Shown piece after piece: positions 17,501-19,978 of a stretch of DNA of 19,978 bases. How positions within the stretch are numbered: position 1 is the stretch's first letter; the number at the start of each line of letters is the position of its first letter. The DNA lies in contig JAPPKP010000308.1 in the NCBI GenBank assembly GCA_028819955.1, positions 1-19,978 on the forward strand, read 5' to 3'. This stretch comes from Rhodospirillaceae bacterium. GTDB taxonomy: Bacteria > Pseudomonadota > Alphaproteobacteria > UBA828. The notes beneath the pieces were generated by a model, which saw only the letters and a list, made by a program, of their open reading frames with translations, was not told the origin of the DNA and did not search any database. Position numbers and translations under genes: made by a program.

Positions 17501-18604
17501 GTGGAAGGCTGCAGCCTCCATATGTCCGACGTTGCTCTTCACGCTGGAGACCCGCAGCGGAACCTCGCGCTCGCAGCCGCCGAAGGCCTCGGCGATGGCG
17601 TTGCCCTCGATGGGGTCGCCGACCGCGGTCCCGGTCGCGTGCGCCTCGATGTAGTCGAAGTCGAGAGCGATGCGGCCGGCGCGCGCCGCAGCCTCGCGCA
17701 TCAGCGCCACCTGGCCGTGGTGGGTGGGCGCGCTGATGAAGCGTCCCGGCGCGAGGCCCTGGGTGCCGTCGGCCGTTCCAGCCGCGTTGACCGCAGTCGA
17801 CTCGATCACGGCGTAGATCGGGTCCCCGTCCCGCTCAGCCGCCGCCAATGGCTTGATGGCGAAGACGAACGACCCTTCGGAGCGCATGTAGCCGTTGGCC
17901 TCGGCATCGAAGGAGTGGCACTTGCCCTCCGGGCTGATGACCCCCATGAGGTTGAAGCCGCTGCTCATCCTGGCGCTGCCCAGGTAGGTGACGGCGCCGA
18001 CCAGCGCCTGGTCGCAATCGCCGCAGGCGAGCGCATTCATCGCCGCGTGCAGGGCGCTCACGCCGGCGGAGCATGCCGTGCAATAGGTCGCAGACGAGCC
18101 CATGAGGTTGAAGTGGTAGGAGACCCGGTTGGCCAGCATGGCAAGGCTGATGCCGGAGACGGAATTCTCCGTGACGCCGTGCTGCGGCCGCCAGTTGGAT
18201 ACGGCGGGCACTTGAGAGCCGATGAAGACCCCGGTGGGGCTGTTGCGCAGCGAGTGAAGGTCCCAGCCGGCGTGTTCGAGGGTCTCCCACGCACAATTCA
18301 GCAGCATCCTGACTTGCGGTTCGGTCTGCCTCAATTCGTTGTGGGACATGCCGAAGAACGAGCGGTCGAAGAGCAGTTCCTCGTCGTCGCGAATCAACCC
18401 CTCGTAAGGGCTCGCGAGGCGCCCTGGGCCCGAAAATTCGCCGATGGGCAGGTAGCCTCTGCCGTAGCGATCGGTGACCGGCTCCTGGACGATCTCACGC
18501 TCGCTGAGCAGGTGCCAAAAGTCGGAGTCCGAGTGAATGCCGCCGGGCATACGGTGGCCGTAGCCCACAATCGCAACCCCGTCGCCGATGTAAGGCGCGA
18601 CCAT
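11534..18604 (-). CDS. Single-module, fully reducing type I polyketide synthase
   Basis: This 2356-residue megasynthase is predicted to extend an acyl chain with malonyl units, with full beta-carbon reduction. KS, 8-440: Cys178 in TACSAG, His322 in EAHATGT, His361 in SNVGHMEAAA. AT, 541-850: GQGTQ (545-549), GHSSGE with Ser630, Arg655, and AFHS with His743, which is malonyl-type. DH, 908-1210: His943 and Asp1120 (LLDGGLQ); the HxxxGxxxxP motif has His at the Gly position. Residues 1220-1600 look like the structural pseudo-KR; no methyltransferase SAM motif is seen. ER, 1610-1940: NADPH loop SAMGGIGQAA. KR, 1960-2190: GGLGGFG, Lys2072, Ser2096, Tyr2109, Asn2113, and an LDD motif (2052-2054) marking a B-type ketoreductase. 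ACP, 2225-2295: Ser2257 in GLNSIS. A 60-residue charged tail follows. There is no thioesterase or loading module. The ATG at 18604 has GGGAAGG upstream; upstream in-frame starts (18634 and beyond) lack one. One module argues for iterative use. Confidence 0.95.
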   Translation of the reverse strand: MVAPYIGDGVAIVGYGHRMPGGIHSDSDFWHLLSEREIVQEPVTDRYGRGYLPIGEFSGPGRLASPYEGLIRDDEELLFDRSFFGMSHNELRQTEPQVRMLLNCAWETLEHAGWDLHSLRNSPTGVFIGSQVPAVSNWRPQHGVTENSVSGISLAMLANRVSYHFNLMGSSATYCTACSAGVSALHAAMNALACGDCDQALVGAVTYLGSARMSSGFNLMGVISPEGKCHSFDAEANGYMRSEGSFVFAIKPLAAAERDGDPIYAVIESTAVNAAGTADGTQGLAPGRFISAPTHHGQVALMREAAARAGRIALDFDYIEAHATGTAVGDPIEGNAIAEAFGGCEREVPLRVSSVKSNVGHMEAAAFHCALLKVVLMMQRRTFAPTSNNFQVPNPEIDFESGPMRVQTDCEPFPDRPVVVGINSFGFGGANGHCVIREYRPALSGLWSVPLAPEAGYMVPLSARTPKALTESAHRLRHLLDEQPMDLYALAGNLSRRRTHFAARTAFAARSLPDLTEALDVFAEEGAPIATAEEGERRLVMVFAGQGTQWAGCGRDLYEAHPVFRRAIDAIDEHWRERADTSLREACFTAPQEDLDEVQLAQPAIFMIQCALVELFKTWGVYPDCVVGHSSGEVAAAYACGALSLADATRLVYHRATLQQRVAGSGRMLAIGLDRPGVEDLLDELDIPFRLGGDRPVRVEIACENAPANTVICGREDDLRPVIEELDRRSLQNRLIPGNIAFHSRAMDALRDDAFDALSFLDDLSFDADVPFVSSVTGAETARLDSAYWWSNIRQPVRFAAAMETVKRDHRPDVVLELAPHSALQPIIAQCVEDAASPPVSIPTLMRDSDTCLGFHEALGNLFKAGVSLDFAAQYPRPDPIVHLLPGHPRDEQKTVDDLLDDEFFLKQGDYAHGPLVGHRIASNHLLFEARLSEAAFPWLAEHRVHHASIMPAAGYIELILQALGGVPVHFDVLEFLQPCPIPKTPVRLQTALYPVPNSDGEFTFQISTLPYEVDPKSELHCRGRMRLIGARPEMDAPETLSDLDTSAYDPLQYAADDEIYERFEVVLGETFQYGPHFRNIRKLRRERETGRLLLDVAVDEALWAGAREEGYVSFPPLLDGGLQSFLYDLMLGADRFAIPLRAENVTFLGAPTVPRLVCQLTYPGGKRYEVDDKGQYNVPNGEWVSGRLNFYDEATGALTLHVEKYISFISYPRRVDLPRSKHRIAWQPKFVADGRAIAQRLPKGEIEPSALLAALERADGVDDDLRVCHALEIAGSREPEQTVLRQCVDHLSREETQSEFWLVADDEEHARTCFEVFHAQDAALRFDCLDPDAWQASALDAGLLRSAAAEILFLHQDEHAFTPEDWRFWQEVAVEGGLALVSHDDGAVAEPGAGWTTLRAGRRTTLLQAPSQRTDEADEAALPAPRWVMGAPDSLAGAWASLLDDPAVHPIPFDGLASGDPFEVETWPQAADVQAIDVFCDWDPEDPTGERAVSQFVALLQTLVPYRFDQASCQCRITVVTRKAAFEAEDARGCALWGAVRTMAMEIGEEAQLDFRLVDLGGSDDLKTLAWLARHDLRERELAVREGRLWVPRVVSNRDQYPRVPAGEDPPYRLFLDNAGQIAGLRMKTYHPPPLGPHHVEIDVAASALNFRDVMVTLGLLPALAYERSALGREVGMEASGVVRRAGMAVEGLEPGDEVVFVDGGCIANRTVVGQHRVFPKPAGLTMEEAASSLSVYVTAYYSLIHLARLRKGQRVLIHSAMGGIGQAAIALASNVGAEIYATAGSESKRDRLLALGVRAAFDSHSEDWYEGLMKATGGQGVDVVLNSLAGRHVALCLQALRAGGWHCEIGKVDIYADSAVGLRVFRKNLRFAAIDLDRLMVDDPLLSRELSQACLDLLDRGVVPPLPVTVFSYGEYANALRLMTTGQHQGKLVLKAPPESAAPDFPIDDRRPLLDPDATYLVTGGLGGFGQRLLPYLVTAGARHLILMDRDPERRRSEYWLRQSTTLATMGEGVEIDLVRGDVAVEADVRRCVANVKKPLKGVFHLAGALDDCLLADMTAESIARVFAPKAHGALHLHNATEDLALDHFVMISSLSSAFGNPGQINYGAANAYMDGLAACRRRQGLPALSYNLAAVSDAGMAARNLGLLRLMKAAGIPPVSSYCAIANLDYALRTMGESDHLITALFKRVLWSVDSPDYMRSGRLMSNQDAFKVGSDEQLTVDGVMAQIAAKVAELCGHDEGGLEEPLSSFGLNSISVAELGAFIQSEFNFQASALELMTTASCQSLAHAIVFGTTSDEEAEAETESDGIDDDAPLAAQRRVRRKPSVFASPAEDHFPPAPCSGKGAARALAAE

Positions 18605-18613
18605 GTAACGGAA

Positions 18614-18620
18614 CCTTCCC
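18614..18620 (-). promoter_or_regulatory. PKS ribosome binding site
   Basis: GGGAAGG on the minus strand, 9 nt before the ATG at 18604. The next in-frame ATG upstream (18634) has no purine-rich element before it, so this site selects 18604. Confidence 0.65.
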
Positions 18621-18765
18621 TTGGATGGCGTCATTGACGCCGCGATAGCGACTCTTTCGACACAAGTCGGCGGTGCCAAATGCCCGACTCGTCACGGGCA
18701 ATCGTCGTGCGTTCTACGCCCTATCGATCACCTCTCCTCCCCCGGTCGATCCGTGATGCTAGAAT

Positions 18766-18794
18766 CGTATAGCCAGCCCTCCCATCAACTCCAA
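18766..18794 (-). promoter_or_regulatory. Candidate promoter of the PKS / reductase-sulfotransferase operon
   Basis: On the minus strand, TTGGAG (18794-18789) and TATACG (18771-18766) are separated by 17 nt, in the 248-nt gap between the dehydrogenase stop and the PKS start. The matches are moderate (3 of 6 and 4 of 6). The 5' leader would be about 155 nt. No terminator hairpin is evident upstream, so read-through from the dehydrogenase gene cannot be excluded. Confidence 0.35.
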
Positions 18795-18852
18795 TATCGA
18801 TTTCTTGGCCGTTCCATAAGAAACGCTGATTGCGGAGGGTAGAAGTATGCGG

Positions 18853-19974
18853 CTACGCCCGCGTTTCGCCCTTGAACACCGCGGCCACGTCGGCGAGGCC
18901 GAGGGAGCTCGCCGTGAGCGCCAGGCTCGAGCGCACCTTGCGCGGCAGCGGGACCCCGTTGGCACGCCGCTCGGCGCGCATCTCCTCCTCCGGCTCACCG
19001 GGGAGGCGCACCCGCTCGTGCCCCGGTGCCGTCCGCGAGCTGTGCACGAAGGCGACGTAGCGGTCGAGCTCGGGCCAGAGCAGCGCCTCGGTGCCGAAGC
19101 GTGCGGGGTCCAGCAGGATGGAGAGCATGTTGTTCTCCAGCGTCTCTTGGCCCTCCTGGGCGCAGCCGCCGCCGGTGAGCGCTCCGGCCAACAGCTCGCA
19201 CATGATGCTGATGCCGGAGCCCTTGTGCTCTCCCATTGCGCGAATGGCACCGGACCCAGGGCGGTGGTCCATGGGCTGGGAGCCGTCCTTGATGCCGTAG
19301 ACCGCGTTGGGATCGGTGGTGAGCGTCCCGTCCCGCTCGATGATCGCGCCCTCGGGCAGCGGCTTGCCGCCGTTGAGCGCGACCAGCATCTTGCCCTCGG
19401 CCACGATCGACGTCGCGCAGTCCAGCACCAGCGGCGGCCCCTCCGGCATCGGCACGCCGATGCTAAGCGGGTTGGTAGACATGCGCCGCTCGGTCCCGCC
19501 GAAGGGCGCCACCAGCATGCCGAGCCCGCTGGTGTTGACGAAGTGGACCGAGATCAGCCCCTCTGCGGCCGCAAGCTCGGCCCAGTCGCCGATGCGCCCC
19601 AGGTGGCCCGAGTTGCGCAGGCCCACCACGGCGACGCCGTACTCGCGCGCCCTCTCCACGCCCAGCATGATCGCCTGCTCGCCGATGGTCTGGCCGAAGC
19701 CGTGGTCGCCGTCCAGCACCGCGACGGCGCCCGCGTCCATCACCGTCTTCACGCTGCGCCCGGCATAGACGGTGCCGGTGTCCAGCCAGTGGACATAGCG
19801 CGGCACCCGGATGACGCCGTGGCTGTCGTGTCCGGTGAGGTTGGATTCGACCAGACGGCGGGCGATGCGCGCGCTTTCGGCCTCATCGCAGCCGGCGGCC
19901 GCGAAGATCGCGGCGACGGCCTCCCTCAGCCGCCCGGCGTCGATAAAGAGGGCGTCTTGTTCGGCAATATTCAT
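18853..19974 (-). CDS. Malate/L-lactate dehydrogenase family oxidoreductase (Ldh_2)
   Basis: This 373-residue NAD(P)-dependent 2-hydroxyacid dehydrogenase belongs to the family that includes malate, ureidoglycolate and sulfolactate dehydrogenases, which is structurally unrelated to classical LDH. Visible motifs are GHDSHGVIRVPRY (48-60), with the conserved His/Arg of the active site, then SGHLGRIGDWAELAA, a STNPLSIGVP dinucleotide-binding stretch, LDCATSIVAEGK and MGEHKGSGISIMCELLAG. The length is close to the family norm, so the gene is probably complete. The ATG at 19974 lies only 4 nt from the window edge, so a slightly longer N-terminus or an upstream operon partner cannot be judged. It is on the same strand as the PKS operon with a 248-nt gap. 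The substrate cannot be assigned from sequence, and a link to the PKS pathway is not supported beyond adjacency. Confidence 0.88.
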   Translation of the reverse strand: MNIAEQDALFIDAGRLREAVAAIFAAAGCDEAESARIARRLVESNLTGHDSHGVIRVPRYVHWLDTGTVYAGRSVKTVMDAGAVAVLDGDHGFGQTIGEQAIMLGVERAREYGVAVVGLRNSGHLGRIGDWAELAAAEGLISVHFVNTSGLGMLVAPFGGTERRMSTNPLSIGVPMPEGPPLVLDCATSIVAEGKMLVALNGGKPLPEGAIIERDGTLTTDPNAVYGIKDGSQPMDHRPGSGAIRAMGEHKGSGISIMCELLAGALTGGGCAQEGQETLENNMLSILLDPARFGTEALLWPELDRYVAFVHSSRTAPGHERVRLPGEPEEEMRAERRANGVPLPRKVRSSLALTASSLGLADVAAVFKGETRA

Positions 19975-19978
19975 AGTC

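Noticed and set aside
16718..18637. Long plus-strand open frame (about 639 codons) opposite the KS/AT region
   Set aside because: Same reasoning: it is an antisense shadow of the ketosynthase, with no family features and no convincing ribosome binding site.

Overview
The window is high-GC DNA with long open frames on both strands and tightly packed genes. A groES-groEL operon under a CIRCE operator, an ectoine-hydrolase-type M24 protein, and a fused sulfate adenylyltransferase/APS kinase suggest a proteobacterium, most likely an alphaproteobacterium. That placement is inference from gene content, not from a marker tree.

Layout from left to right. (1) Positions 1-563: the 5' end of groEL and all of groES on the minus strand, preceded by a perfect CIRCE inverted repeat. 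(2) 700-1479: a plus-strand SDR-fold protein of a subfamily that lacks the usual YxxxK. (3) 1495-4456: a probable minus-strand two-gene operon, the bifunctional ATP sulfurylase/APS kinase (PAPS synthesis) followed 28 nt later by an ectoine-hydrolase-like gene with a TTG start. (4) 4457-4918: a divergent intergenic region with a good minus-strand promoter candidate. (5) 4919-9271: a plus-strand RND efflux pair, membrane-fusion adaptor then permease. (6) 9276-18604: a minus-strand two-gene polyketide operon. It holds a 2356-residue single-module, fully reducing type I PKS (KS-AT-DH-pseudoKR-ER-KR-ACP) and, 62 nt downstream, a 731-residue protein joining a thioester-reductase-like domain to a PAPS-dependent sulfotransferase domain. 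(7) 18853-19974: a malate/L-lactate-type dehydrogenase.

The interesting system is the central block. The PKS should build a saturated or partly reduced acyl chain from malonyl units. It has no thioesterase, so the reductase-sulfotransferase partner is the natural candidate for release and tailoring. PAPS, the sulfotransferase cosubstrate, can be made by the ATP sulfurylase/APS kinase about 4.8 kb away, and the RND pair between them is a candidate exporter. Together the genes suggest biosynthesis and export of a sulfated polyketide lipid (for example an alkyl sulfate). The arrangement is similar in logic, but not in gene organisation, to mycobacterial sulfolipid (Pks2/MmpL8/Stf0) and to the sulfotransferase-dependent offloading of curacin-type PKSs.

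Two oddities bear on that model. The reductase domain appears to lack roughly 100 or more residues from the middle of its Rossmann fold, although its glycine loop and YxxxK motif remain. The ATP sulfurylase domain has Glu where the second His of the HxxH active-site motif is expected. No phosphopantetheinyl transferase, thioesterase, outer-membrane channel, tRNA, rRNA, CRISPR array or insertion sequence was seen.
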